Shown here: one piece after another, positions 27,673 through 36,811 of the stretch
Layout: each line of letters begins with the position of its first letter
How positions within the stretch are numbered: the stretch's first letter is position 1
From: Nannocystis punicea
GTDB lineage: Bacteria; Myxococcota_A; Polyangia; Nannocystales; Nannocystaceae
Direction of reading: 5' to 3'
NCBI RefSeq assembly: GCF_026965555.1
Contig: NZ_CP114040.1
Location: 10,204,001 to 10,268,000, forward strand
DNA: 64,000 nt
Made by a program: the position numbers and the translations under genes
Notes under the pieces: generated by a model
Database searches by the model: none
Told to the model about the DNA's origin: nothing
The model's input: the letters and a program-made list of their open reading frames with translations, nothing else

Positions 27673-27678
27673 TATAAT
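27673..27678 (+). promoter_or_regulatory. Perfect -10 element just before the kinase start
   Basis: TATAAT ends 12 bp before the GTG of the kinase. If used, transcription would start at about 27685, giving a leader of only about five bases, close to leaderless. No clear -35 is seen at the usual spacing. Confidence 0.4.
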
Positions 27679-27690
27679 GCCGCCGCCGCC

Positions 27691-29229
<1,539 letters not shown>

Positions 29230-29261
29230 GACGACGCGGGCGCGAGACGCCGACCCGCGAG

Positions 29262-29595
29262 CCCGCAGCGTGCTCGCGGGCCACGACCTACGACCTCGCC
29301 TGTCGCGTCCGCGACGCGCAGCACCACGCGACGCCGCGGCCTGCTCGCAGACCGCGACTCACGACATCGTAGGTCGCGTCCGCGATGAGAAGCTGCGGCG
29401 CGGGGCCGCGGCGCGCTCGCGGACCGCGACTGCCGCGATCCTCGCTCGTGACTGCGATGGGGAGAGGCAGCGCGCGAGGCCGCGGCGCGCTCGCGGGCCG
29501 CGAGCCATGACATCGCCTGTCAGGCCCGCGGCGCGCCGCGGCGGCGTGCGGACAGCGAATCACGACATCGCCTGTCACGCCGCGGCGCGGAGCTC
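29262..29595. repeat. Degenerate tandem repeat of about 55-75 bp units
   Basis: The 390-bp gap between the kinase and the TlpA gene is filled by about five imperfect copies of a unit reading roughly CCGCGGCGCGCTCGCGG, then a CCGCGA block, then CACGACATCGCCTGTC. Copies begin near 29267, 29335, 29407, 29480 and 29538. The GACATCGCCTGTC part is itself an inverted repeat. No gene is supported here. Spacers are not unique and repeats are not exact, so it is not CRISPR. Confidence 0.6.
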
Positions 29596-29619
29596 CGCGT
29601 CCGCGTCGATGCTCGCGGC

Positions 29620-30267
29620 CTAGCGCGCGAGCATCGACTCGACGCAGTGGTGCGCCGCGGGGCGGCCCCAGTCGCGCACGTTGACGTACGCGTGGACGAG
29701 CTGGCCCTCGGCGTCGACGAAGTAGGTGTCGGGCAGCTTCTCGCTGCCGTAGGCATTGTGCAGCTTGCCGGTCGGGTCCCACAGCACGCGCACGCCGGTC
29801 TGCTCGAGGCCCATGCGGGCGAGGAACGGCGCGACCAGGCTCTGGTCCTGGTCGACGCTGATCGCCAGGATCGCGACGTCGTCGCGGCCTTGCAGGCGCT
29901 CGGCCAGGCGGTCGAGCTGCGGCCACTCGCGGATGCACGGCTCGCACCACGTGGCCCAGAAGTTGACGACCACGAACTTGCCGCGCAGGTCGGCGAGGCT
30001 GACCGTCTGGCCGGCGAGGTCCTGCAGCGAGAACTCCGGCGCCGGGCCCTCGCGCAGCTCGGGCTGCAGCGCGCGGCAGGCCGCCTCGGCCTGGGCCTTG
30101 GCGGCCGGGCCGAGCGAGGCGGCGAACCAGAACATCCACAGCGAGCCGATGACGATGAACACCACGTAGGCGAGCGGGCCCATCAGGCCGCGGCCTTCTC
30201 CCCTGTCCTCGAGGACAGGGACCTGCGAGCCCGCGGGCTCGCCCGCCGGGGACCGCGTGGCCGTCAC
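29620..30267 (-). CDS. TlpA/ResA-like membrane-anchored thioredoxin
   Basis: 215 aa from the GTG at 30267, which overlaps the stop of the upstream DsbA-like gene as GTGA; the ATG at 30183 is an alternative giving 187 aa. One membrane helix (about 31-50) is followed by an AhpC/TSA-type thioredoxin fold with the active site WATWCEPC (Cys108, Cys111) and a cis-Pro in KLPDTYFVD. It would reduce periplasmic disulfides, as ResA/CcmG do for apocytochromes, or act as partner of the three multi-DsbA proteins upstream. The N-terminal 28 residues are encoded over a 20-bp perfect palindrome of the repeat family. Confidence 0.88.
   Translation of the reverse strand: MTATRSPAGEPAGSQVPVLEDRGEGRGLMGPLAYVVFIVIGSLWMFWFAASLGPAAKAQAEAACRALQPELREGPAPEFSLQDLAGQTVSLADLRGKFVVVNFWATWCEPCIREWPQLDRLAERLQGRDDVAILAISVDQDQSLVAPFLARMGLEQTGVRVLWDPTGKLHNAYGSEKLPDTYFVDAEGQLVHAYVNVRDWGRPAAHHCVESMLAR
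30199..30222. repeat. 20-bp perfect palindrome at TlpA N-terminus
   Basis: CCCTGTCCTCGAGGACAGGG at 30201-30220. As array units: CCCTGT at 30201 and ACAGGG at 30215, 14 bp apart. Confidence 0.7.
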
Positions 30268-31685
30268 TTGCTCGGCTTCTCCTCGGCGCCGGCCATGATC
30301 TTGTCGTAGACCTGATTGCGCGGCGTGCCCTCGTCGACCAGCTTCTGCGCCTTGGCCTTCTCCTCGTCGATCAGCGCCTTGAACGCCTCGTAGGGCTGGG
30401 CGCCGGACAGGAACCGGCCGTTGATGAAGAACGACGGGGTGCCGCCGCTGCGCAGGCGGTTGGCCACCGCCTCGTCGTCCTTGACCATCTGCTCGGTCTC
30501 GGCGGCGGCGAGGTCGAGCTCGAACATCGGCACGTCGAGGCCGAGCTCCTGGGCGTGCTTCTTGACTGCCTCTTCGGACATGTCCGAAGGGCTCTGGAAC
30601 AGGCGGTCGTGCATCTCCCAGGCCTTGCCCTGGCGGTGGGCCGCGAGCATCGCCCGGGCGCCGATCCGCGCCTGCGGGTGCATCGCCAGCGGGCGCTGGC
30701 GGAAGACGATGCGGACGTCGTTGGCGTAGTTCTGCTTGACGTCGGCGATGGCCGCGTTGACGCGCTTGCAGAACGGGCACTGGAAGTCGCTGAACTCGAC
30801 GATGGTGACGAGCGCGTCGTCGGGGCCCCACTGCGGGCGGGCGTCGAGCGGGACGCGGTAGGTCTTGCTCGGGTCGGGGCCGTCGTCGCGCTGGCTCGGC
30901 GCCTTGCCGGGCCCGGCTCCGGGGCCGCGCGTGGCCTTGGCGTCCTTCATCAGGGCGCCGTAGACCTCGGCGCGCGGGGTGCCCTGGCTCTCGAGCTGGC
31001 GGCCCTGCTCGCGCTCGTACTCGAAGATCTCGCGCCACTGCTTGGCCGGCAGCGAGCCCGAGTAGGGGCGGCCGTTGACCAGGAAGTACGGCGTGCCGGT
31101 GGCGCCGGCCTTGCCGCCGGAGGTGTAGTCGCTGTCGACCGCGGCCTTGGCGGCGTCGCTGGTGCGGTCGGCGTTGAACTTGGCGATGTCGAGGCCGAGC
31201 TGCTGCGCGTAGCCCTCGAGGCTCTTGTCGTCGAGCTTCCGCTGGTTGGCGAACAGGAGGTCGTGCATCTCCCAGAACTTGCCCTGCTGGTGCGCAGCCC
31301 ACGCGGCCTGGGCCGCGGGCGGCGCCGCGGTGTGGCCCGGCAGCGGGTAGTGCTTGAAGATCAGGCGCACGTCGCCATCGTAGGCGGCCATCGCGTCCTT
31401 CAGCGGATCGGTGACCTTGGCGCAGTACGGGCACTGGAAGTCGGAGTACTCGACCACGGTGACGAGCGCGTCGTTCGGCCCGAACTGCGGCTCGTCGCCG
31501 CGGAGCTCCGCCCGGTAGCGGTCGCCCTGCTCGAGCTTGGCCGAGGGCACGAAGAAGCGGTCACGGACCCACTGCCCGGCGTAGAAGCCGATCCCGATGG
31601 TCGCTGCGAACCCGAAGACCGCGATCAGAATCGAGGCGGGAGACTTCTTGCTGGGGGTGGGAGCAGGCGTCGTGGCGTCGGACAT
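30264..31685 (-). CDS. Membrane-anchored double DsbA-like protein
   Basis: 473 aa from the ATG at 31685 (GAGGT upstream). N-terminal helix (about 18-38), then two tandem DsbA/thioredoxin_4 domains. The active sites are CPYC (85-88) and CPFC (303-306), both within the SDFQCP context. Each domain has the FWEMHDLLF-like helix and a cis-Pro loop (TGTPYFLVNG; GGTPSFFING). Linkers carry EVYGALMKDAK and QVYDKIMAGAE. It resembles bacterial DsbA-like oxidoreductases of COG1651, but with duplicated catalytic units. It is coupled to the TlpA gene by GTGA overlap. Confidence 0.92.
   Translation of the reverse strand: MSDATTPAPTPSKKSPASILIAVFGFAATIGIGFYAGQWVRDRFFVPSAKLEQGDRYRAELRGDEPQFGPNDALVTVVEYSDFQCPYCAKVTDPLKDAMAAYDGDVRLIFKHYPLPGHTAAPPAAQAAWAAHQQGKFWEMHDLLFANQRKLDDKSLEGYAQQLGLDIAKFNADRTSDAAKAAVDSDYTSGGKAGATGTPYFLVNGRPYSGSLPAKQWREIFEYEREQGRQLESQGTPRAEVYGALMKDAKATRGPGAGPGKAPSQRDDGPDPSKTYRVPLDARPQWGPDDALVTIVEFSDFQCPFCKRVNAAIADVKQNYANDVRIVFRQRPLAMHPQARIGARAMLAAHRQGKAWEMHDRLFQSPSDMSEEAVKKHAQELGLDVPMFELDLAAAETEQMVKDDEAVANRLRSGGTPSFFINGRFLSGAQPYEAFKALIDEEKAKAQKLVDEGTPRNQVYDKIMAGAEEKPSK
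30572..30589. repeat. 18-bp perfect palindrome in DsbA-like gene
   Basis: CTTCGGACATGTCCGAAG, centred on one full consensus unit GGACATGTCC. On the coding strand it contributes DMSEE in the second domain. Confidence 0.7.
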
Positions 31686-31805
31686 CGTCGACCTCGTGGG
31701 TACCCAATAGTAGCGCGCGATGCAAACCGGTTGGGGACGCCCGGCCCCGTCGCGCACGGGGCCGGGCGGGTCAGGACCAGGCGTTGCCTGGCCCGGAGAC
31801 CAGGC

Positions 31806-33914
31806 TCACTTGCCCGGCGCCGGAGCCGGCGCCGGCGTCGGGGCCGGCGCCTTGACCGGCGCGCCGCCCTTGGCCGCGGCGTCCTTCTCCTTCTTCTGCG
31901 TCGCCTCGAAACCGCCGTTCAGCTCCTCGTCGAGGACCATCTTGAAGCGGTCGATCGGCTGCGCGCCGCTCATCAGGCGGCCGTTGATGAGGAAGCCGGG
32001 CGCGCCGCGGACCTCCATCTTGCTGCACTCCGCCATGTCGTCCTTGACCCGCTGCGCGGTCGCGGGGTCGTTGTAGTCGCGCTCGAACTTGACCACGTCG
32101 AGCCCGAGCTGCTGCGCGTAGCCCTTGAAGTCCTCGTCGGACCGCTTGGTCTTGTCGGCGAACAGCAGGTCGTGCATCTCCCAGAACTTGCCCTGGTTCT
32201 GCGCGGCGATGCCGGCGCGGTGGGCCGGCTCGGCCATCTTGTGCATCGGCAGCGGGTAGTTGCGGAAGTAGATCGCGACCTTGTCGCCGTAGTCCTTGAC
32301 GATCTGCGCCACGGTGTCGGCGCCGCGCTTGCAGAACGGGCAGTCGAAGTCCGAGCACTCGACGATGTTGATCTTCGGGTTCTTGAGGTTGCCCTTGCCC
32401 GCGAGGCCCTTGGTGCTCACCTCGCGGCGCTTGAAGTCGGCCGGCGGCGGCGGCGGCGGGACCTTCAGCTCGGTCTCGAAGCCCTTGATCATCTCGTCGT
32501 ACAGCTTGTCCTTGGCCGGCTTCTTCTCGGCCAGGAACTTCTCGGCCTTGACCTTCTCCTCGTCGATCAGCTTCTGGAACGCCTCGAACGGCTGCGCGCC
32601 CGAGAGGTGGCGGCCGTTGATGTAGAACGCCGGCGTGCCGTTCGAGCCGAACTTCTGCGCGGTCTGCTCGTCCTCCTTGATCATCTGCTCGAGCTTCGGG
32701 TCGGCCAGGTCCTTCTTCCACTGGTCGAAGTTGAGGCCGGCGATCTGGCGCGCGTAGCCCTCGAAGTCGGCGTCGGTGAGCGCCTTCTGGTTGGCGAACA
32801 GGAGGTCGTGCATCTCCCAGAACTTGCCCTGCTGCGCGGCGGCCAGCGAGGCCTTGGCGGCCGGGCGGGCGCGGTCGTGGAAGCCGAGCGGCAGCTGGCG
32901 GAACACGACGCGCACGTCGTTGGGGTACTTCTCCTTGATCTGCTTGAGCGTCGGCGTGACGCGGTTGCAGAACGGGCACTGGAAGTCGCTGAACTCGATC
33001 ACCGTGACCAGCGCGTCGGCCGGGCCGAACGCCGGGCGGCCGTCGACCGGCACCGCGTAGTTGGCCGCCGGGTCGGGCTCGCCGACCTTCGGCTTGTTCT
33101 CCGGCGGCGGCTCCTTCCGCTCGTCCTTGGCCGCCTTCATGATGCGCGCGTAGACCTCGCTGCGCTTGCTGCCGTCCTTGATCAGCTGCTCGGCCGCGGC
33201 CTTCTCCTCGTCGACCAGCTTCTTCAGGCCGTCGATCGTCCGCGGCGCGCCGCGCTGCCACTTGCCGTTGATGAAGAAGCTCGGGGTGCCGCGCACGCCG
33301 AACTTCTTGCCGAGCGCCATGTCCTCGTTCACCTGCGCCTGGTAGGTCTTGGCGTCGAGCGTGGCCTTGAACTTGGCCATGTCGAGCTTCAGCTCCTCGG
33401 CGTACTTCTCGACGTCGGCGCGCGTCATCGCCTTCTGGTTCTTGAAGAGGATGTCGTGCATCTCCCAGAACTTGCCCTGCTCACCGGCCGCCAGCGCCGC
33501 CTCCGAGCCCATCGCCGCGTCCTTGTGCATCGGCAGCGGGTACTGCTTGAACACCACGCGCACGTCGTTGGCGTACGCGGGGTCCTTGATCAGCTCGTTC
33601 AGCATGTCGGTGAACTTCGAGCAGAACGGGCACTGGAAGTCGCTGAACTCGACGATCGTGACCAGCGGGTCCGCGGCGCCCTTGACCTGGTCCTTGTCGG
33701 TGTAGGTGACCCGGAACCGCTCGCCCGTGATCTTGCTGTTGAGCGAGTCGTCGACCTGGTCCATCGTGACCAGCCCGCCGCCCGCGGCGGCCGGACCGGC
33801 GGCGGCGGCGGCTTCTTCCTTCTTGCCGCCGCGGTTGCCGGTGCAACCAGTGAGAGGAGAAGCGGCCAGGGCGAGCGCCGAGACCAGGAACACGGGGAGG
33901 CTGATGCGTTTCAT
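31806..33914 (-). CDS. Triple DsbA-like lipoprotein
   Basis: 702 aa from the ATG at 33914, chosen because it opens a lipoprotein signal (PLTGC, Cys24). Three consecutive DsbA-like domains follow, with CPFC at 95-98, 313-316 and 525-528. The first two use FSDFQCPFC, the third CSDFDCPFC with an extra Cys just before. Repeat period is about 215 residues, with cis-Pro loops GTPSFFING and GTPAFYING, and a changed GAPGFLING in the third. A single DsbA is normally about 200 aa, so this is a fused three-module enzyme. The tail is Pro/Ala-rich. Likely role: periplasmic disulfide formation or isomerisation with the adjacent gene products. Confidence 0.93.
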   Translation of the reverse strand: MKRISLPVFLVSALALAASPLTGCTGNRGGKKEEAAAAAGPAAAGGGLVTMDQVDDSLNSKITGERFRVTYTDKDQVKGAADPLVTIVEFSDFQCPFCSKFTDMLNELIKDPAYANDVRVVFKQYPLPMHKDAAMGSEAALAAGEQGKFWEMHDILFKNQKAMTRADVEKYAEELKLDMAKFKATLDAKTYQAQVNEDMALGKKFGVRGTPSFFINGKWQRGAPRTIDGLKKLVDEEKAAAEQLIKDGSKRSEVYARIMKAAKDERKEPPPENKPKVGEPDPAANYAVPVDGRPAFGPADALVTVIEFSDFQCPFCNRVTPTLKQIKEKYPNDVRVVFRQLPLGFHDRARPAAKASLAAAQQGKFWEMHDLLFANQKALTDADFEGYARQIAGLNFDQWKKDLADPKLEQMIKEDEQTAQKFGSNGTPAFYINGRHLSGAQPFEAFQKLIDEEKVKAEKFLAEKKPAKDKLYDEMIKGFETELKVPPPPPPADFKRREVSTKGLAGKGNLKNPKINIVECSDFDCPFCKRGADTVAQIVKDYGDKVAIYFRNYPLPMHKMAEPAHRAGIAAQNQGKFWEMHDLLFADKTKRSDEDFKGYAQQLGLDVVKFERDYNDPATAQRVKDDMAECSKMEVRGAPGFLINGRLMSGAQPIDRFKMVLDEELNGGFEATQKKEKDAAAKGGAPVKAPAPTPAPAPAPGK

Positions 33915-33950
33915 GGGACTCTGTGTCTGTAGTTGGTTGGGTGTTTGAAG

Positions 33951-33988
33951 GAACATGTCACAAAAATCATGTCCGAAAGGACATCATG
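33951..33988. repeat. Intergenic 14-bp palindrome array
   Basis: Units at 33953 (ACATGT), 33967 (TCATGT), 33981 (ACATCA). ATGTCC, loop GAAA, GGACAT forms a hairpin at 33969-33984. It fills the gap between two DsbA-like genes, 7 bp beyond the stop of the upstream one. Confidence 0.8.
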
Positions 33989-33995
33989 GAAGAAG

Positions 33996-35432
33996 TCACT
34001 GGTGGAGATCGGCGCTCGGGAACTCGTTGGGAGGGATCGCCTCCTCGTCGAGGATCTTGCGCACGACGGCTCCGCGGGCGGCGCCGGCGGCGATCCGCTC
34101 CTGCGCGTGGGTCAGCTCGGCCTCGACGTCGGCGGCGAGCGCCTCGGCGCCGCGAAAGCCGTCGACGTAGCGGCCGTTGAGGAAGATCGCCGGGGTGGCG
34201 TCGAGCCCGAGCCTGCGGGCGTATACGAGGTCGTCGCGGACGACCTGGGCGACCTCGGCGCTGTCGAGGTCGGCGAGGAAGCGGGCCTCGTCGAGGCCGA
34301 GCTCGCGGGCGATCGCCGCGTAGGTGCGGCGACCGAGCCGCGGCGCGGTGAACAGCCGCTCGGCGAAGTCCCAGAAGCGGGACTGGCGGTCGGCGGCGAC
34401 CGCCGCCCGCGCGGCGCTGTCCGCTCCGGAGTGGATCGGCAGCGGCAGCTGGCGGTAGGCGATCCGGACGTCGTTCGGGTACCGCCGCCGCAGCTCGGCG
34501 ATGCCCTCGGTCGCGGCCTTGCGACAGAACGGGCACTCGAAGTCCATGAACGCGACCAGCAGCACCGGCGCGTCGTCGGGCCCGAGCGTGGGCGCGGCGC
34601 CGGCGTCGACGGCGTAGCGCTTGCCGGGCTCGGCCCGCTGCGGGGGCGGCGCCTCGGCGGCCTTGAATCGCTCGGCGAGGAGCCGTCGCTGCTGCGCGGT
34701 GGCGTCGTCGACCTCGAGCGGGGCGACCACTGCGTCGGTCATCGCCGCGGTGTAGAGGTCGGCGCGCGAGGTGCCGTCGCGCAGGCGCGCCTGGGCGGCG
34801 AGGATCTCCTCGTCGATCAGGGCGTGCCAGGCCGCCTCGTCGCGGAAGCCGATCACCGGCCGGCCGTTCACCAGCGCCACCGGGCTGAAGTAGATCCCCA
34901 GCTCGACCGCCTGGCGCCGGTGGCGGATCCGCGTGCCCGAGTAGACCCCCGCGTCGAGGTCGTCGAGGAAGCGCGGCACGTCGAGCCCGAGCGCCTCGGC
35001 GCCCTGCTTGAGCGCCGCGCGGTCGAACTGCATCGTGTCGTAGAGCCGGCGGTGCATCGGCCAGAATTGGCCCTGCGCCCCGGCGGCCAGCGCGGCCTCG
35101 GCGGCCCGCTCGCCGTCGGCGAAGCCCGGCAGGGTCTGGCTGCGGAACACCACTCGCAGGTCGTCGCCGTAGTCCTCGACCAGGTGGTCGAGGACCTTCC
35201 AGGTGCGCGCGCACGGCGGGCAGGCGTAGTCGGAGAAGACCACGACCGTGACCAGCGGCTCCGCCCCCCCGAGCGCGTGCTCGTCGGGGTCGAGGTCGAT
35301 GCGGTAGCGCACCGAAGAAGTGGTGATCGGAGCTGCGGGCGCTTCAGGCGCGCCCGGCGAGCATTCGCAGGCTGCGTTGCTCAGCGCCAGGCCGAACGCG
35401 ACCTGGCCGAGCCAGAGATGAGGGACACGCAT
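33996..35432 (-). CDS. Double DsbA-like protein, divergent first domain
   Basis: 478 aa from the ATG at 35432. A signal sequence (about 1-21) ends at AAC and may be a non-standard lipobox. Domain 1 has CPPC (71-74) in FSDYACPPC. Its cis-Pro loop is altered (YFSPVALVNG, Ser-Pro instead of Thr-Pro). Domain 2 has CPFC (300-303) in FMDFECPFC and TPAIFLNG. CPPC/Ser-Pro combinations change redox potential and substrate handling in thioredoxin folds, so the two modules may not be equivalent. It is the first gene of the four-gene thiol cluster. Confidence 0.92.
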   Translation of the reverse strand: MRVPHLWLGQVAFGLALSNAACECSPGAPEAPAAPITTSSVRYRIDLDPDEHALGGAEPLVTVVVFSDYACPPCARTWKVLDHLVEDYGDDLRVVFRSQTLPGFADGERAAEAALAAGAQGQFWPMHRRLYDTMQFDRAALKQGAEALGLDVPRFLDDLDAGVYSGTRIRHRRQAVELGIYFSPVALVNGRPVIGFRDEAAWHALIDEEILAAQARLRDGTSRADLYTAAMTDAVVAPLEVDDATAQQRRLLAERFKAAEAPPPQRAEPGKRYAVDAGAAPTLGPDDAPVLLVAFMDFECPFCRKAATEGIAELRRRYPNDVRIAYRQLPLPIHSGADSAARAAVAADRQSRFWDFAERLFTAPRLGRRTYAAIARELGLDEARFLADLDSAEVAQVVRDDLVYARRLGLDATPAIFLNGRYVDGFRGAEALAADVEAELTHAQERIAAGAARGAVVRKILDEEAIPPNEFPSADLHQ

Positions 35433-35558
35433 GAGAGGACCGTCTCGAACACCCGGAGGGCGCCGCCGAGGCGCGCAGCGCCGGCTCCCGCGTGCAGGTG
35501 CACGAGGCACCTGCAGCCTCTCGGGCGCGACCCAAGACCTCCGGTCGGCCCGAGCGGA

Positions 35559-36134
35559 CTACGCGGGCGCGACGCGAGGCGGGGGTGCTTCGGGACAGGT
35601 CGTTCGGGACAGGAGCGGCGGGTCGTCGCGCGGGCGCGCAGTCGTGAGCGACACGCGCCGCGGCGACCACTCGTCGCGCAGGAGCGCGGCGATGGCGCTG
35701 GACCCCGGCCCGAGCAGGTCGGGCGGCGGCCGCGCCGGCAAACCGCCGCGCTGGAGCTTGCCGCAGTTCTCGTCGGTCGGGTCGCACACGGCCCGCTTGA
35801 ACAGGGCCTCGAGCAGGCGCGAGCAAGAGCCGCGCGACAGCTTGAGGACCGACGGGTCGACGACCAGGTCGGCCAGGAGATCGCCTCCGCACAGCACCTC
35901 GGCGTCGGGGTCGTCCTCGTCGCCGCAGAACTCCGCGGCGCCGAGCAGCTCGACGAGCCGCAGGTGAATGTCGCTGCGCAGATCTGGGGTGCCCGGAACC
36001 GCGGCCTCCGCGCTCGAGGCGGCCACGCCCGCGCTCAGCCACAGGCTGAGCACCACGAGACAGCGCAAGAAGCTGGAGAACAGGGCAGACACGGAGCGCG
36101 GCGAAACGTTAGGCGGGTTTTGCAAACTGCGCAA
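35559..36134 (-). CDS. Secreted Cys-containing protein, unknown
   Basis: 191 aa from the ATG at 36134. The hydrophobic signal (about 15-42, ending near SAEAA) indicates export. The mature part has five or six Cys (FCGDEDDPDAEVLCGGD, SCSRLLEA, VCDPTDENCGKL), probably disulfide bonded, making it a plausible client of the thiol cluster next to it. The last 60 residues are Pro/Arg-rich and overlap a palindrome array (35593-35616). No family recognised. Coding is supported by GC3 bias in the first 130 codons; the C-terminal end is less certain. Confidence 0.6.
   Translation of the reverse strand: MRSLQNPPNVSPRSVSALFSSFLRCLVVLSLWLSAGVAASSAEAAVPGTPDLRSDIHLRLVELLGAAEFCGDEDDPDAEVLCGGDLLADLVVDPSVLKLSRGSCSRLLEALFKRAVCDPTDENCGKLQRGGLPARPPPDLLGPGSSAIAALLRDEWSPRRVSLTTARPRDDPPLLSRTTCPEAPPPRVAPA
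35593..35616. repeat. Two-unit palindrome array
   Basis: ACAGGT at 35595 and ACAGGA at 35609, 14 bp apart, within the C-terminal coding part of the secreted protein. Confidence 0.45.
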
Positions 36135-36248
36135 GCCGCCTTCTATTCCCGCACGTGCGGCCGACCACGGGACGCTGCTCGGCCCGGGGGCTCACGGGCC
36201 CCGGCGAGGCTGCGGAGCGGGCACCGGACCTGCGACGGACCAAACACG

Positions 36249-36277
36249 AAGCCCCGTCACCGGAGGTGACGGGGCTT
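36249..36277 (-). terminator. Hairpin terminator after tRNA-Gly
   Basis: AAGCCCCGTCACC, 3-base loop, GGTGACGGGGCTT: a perfect 13-bp stem 10 bp beyond the tRNA 3' end. On the minus strand it is followed by CGTGTTT, a weak T tract. Confidence 0.75.
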
Positions 36278-36287
36278 TCGATTCTAG

Positions 36288-36360
<73 letters not shown>

Positions 36361-36443
36361 AGATCGTGCAGAACAACGTCCGAGGACGGCACTCTGCCGG
36401 TTGGTTCAGGTTGTGGCCCCGTGCCAGTGGCGAGGGGAGGCGG

Positions 36444-36471
36444 AGAATATACGAGCCCCATGGAGTGTCAA
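36444..36471 (-). promoter_or_regulatory. Housekeeping promoter for tRNA-Gly
   Basis: Minus-strand TTGACA (36471-36466), 16-bp spacer, TATTCT (36449-36444). This is a near-consensus sigma-70 promoter about 85 bp before the mature tRNA. Confidence 0.7.
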
Positions 36472-36609
36472 GCCCCCTTCGACATGTTCTCGCAAGCCCC
36501 CGCGCGGGCGCTCCAGCCGCCCTGCGGGGCCCGATCGGCGGTTCCGGGGCGCCGGTCCGAACGCGGCGCTCATTCGTGCCCCATCTCACAGGTTCTCCGG
36601 CGATGCTGC

Positions 36610-36639
36610 TTGACGCCGTCACGGGGGATCGAGTACACA
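36610..36639 (+). promoter_or_regulatory. Housekeeping promoter for tRNA-Asn
   Basis: TTGACG (36610-36615), 18-bp spacer, TACACA (36634-36639), about 32 bp before the mature tRNA 5' end. Confidence 0.6.
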
Positions 36640-36670
36640 CGCTCGCCCCGGGCTCCCAAGTCCAGGTCAT

Positions 36671-36743
36671 TCCGACATAGCTCAGTCGGTAGAGCAGCGG
36701 ACTGTTAATCCGCGGGTCGTAGGTTCAAGTCCTACTGTCGGAG
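36671..36743 (+). tRNA. tRNA-Asn (anticodon GTT)
   Basis: 73-nt cloverleaf. Acceptor TCCGACA pairs with TGTCGGA, discriminator G. D-arm AGCTCAGTCGGTAGAGC, anticodon loop CTGTTAATC with GTT, T-arm GGTTCAAGTCC. The 3' CCA is not encoded. Confidence 0.98.
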
Positions 36744-36747
36744 CCCC

Positions 36748-36782
36748 AAAAACCCCTCCAGCGTTTCGCTGGAGGGGTTTTG
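36748..36782 (+). terminator. Intrinsic terminator after tRNA-Asn
   Basis: ACCCCTCCAGCG, loop TTT, CGCTGGAGGGGT followed by TTTT. It could also stop the convergent gene ending at 36812, since AAAAA precedes the stem on the other side. Confidence 0.9.
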
Positions 36783-36811
36783 CATTTTGGTCGCGCGCTC
36801 GCCGAGGAGCC

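Larger units (their letters stand above)
36361..36670. other. 310-bp region between divergent tRNA genes
   Basis: No gene is supported. It carries the two tRNA promoters annotated separately; the open frames that cross it are chance. Confidence 0.7.

Noticed and set aside
29262..29595. CRISPR array
   Set aside because: Repeats are degenerate, no constant repeat with unique spacers, and no cas genes nearby.
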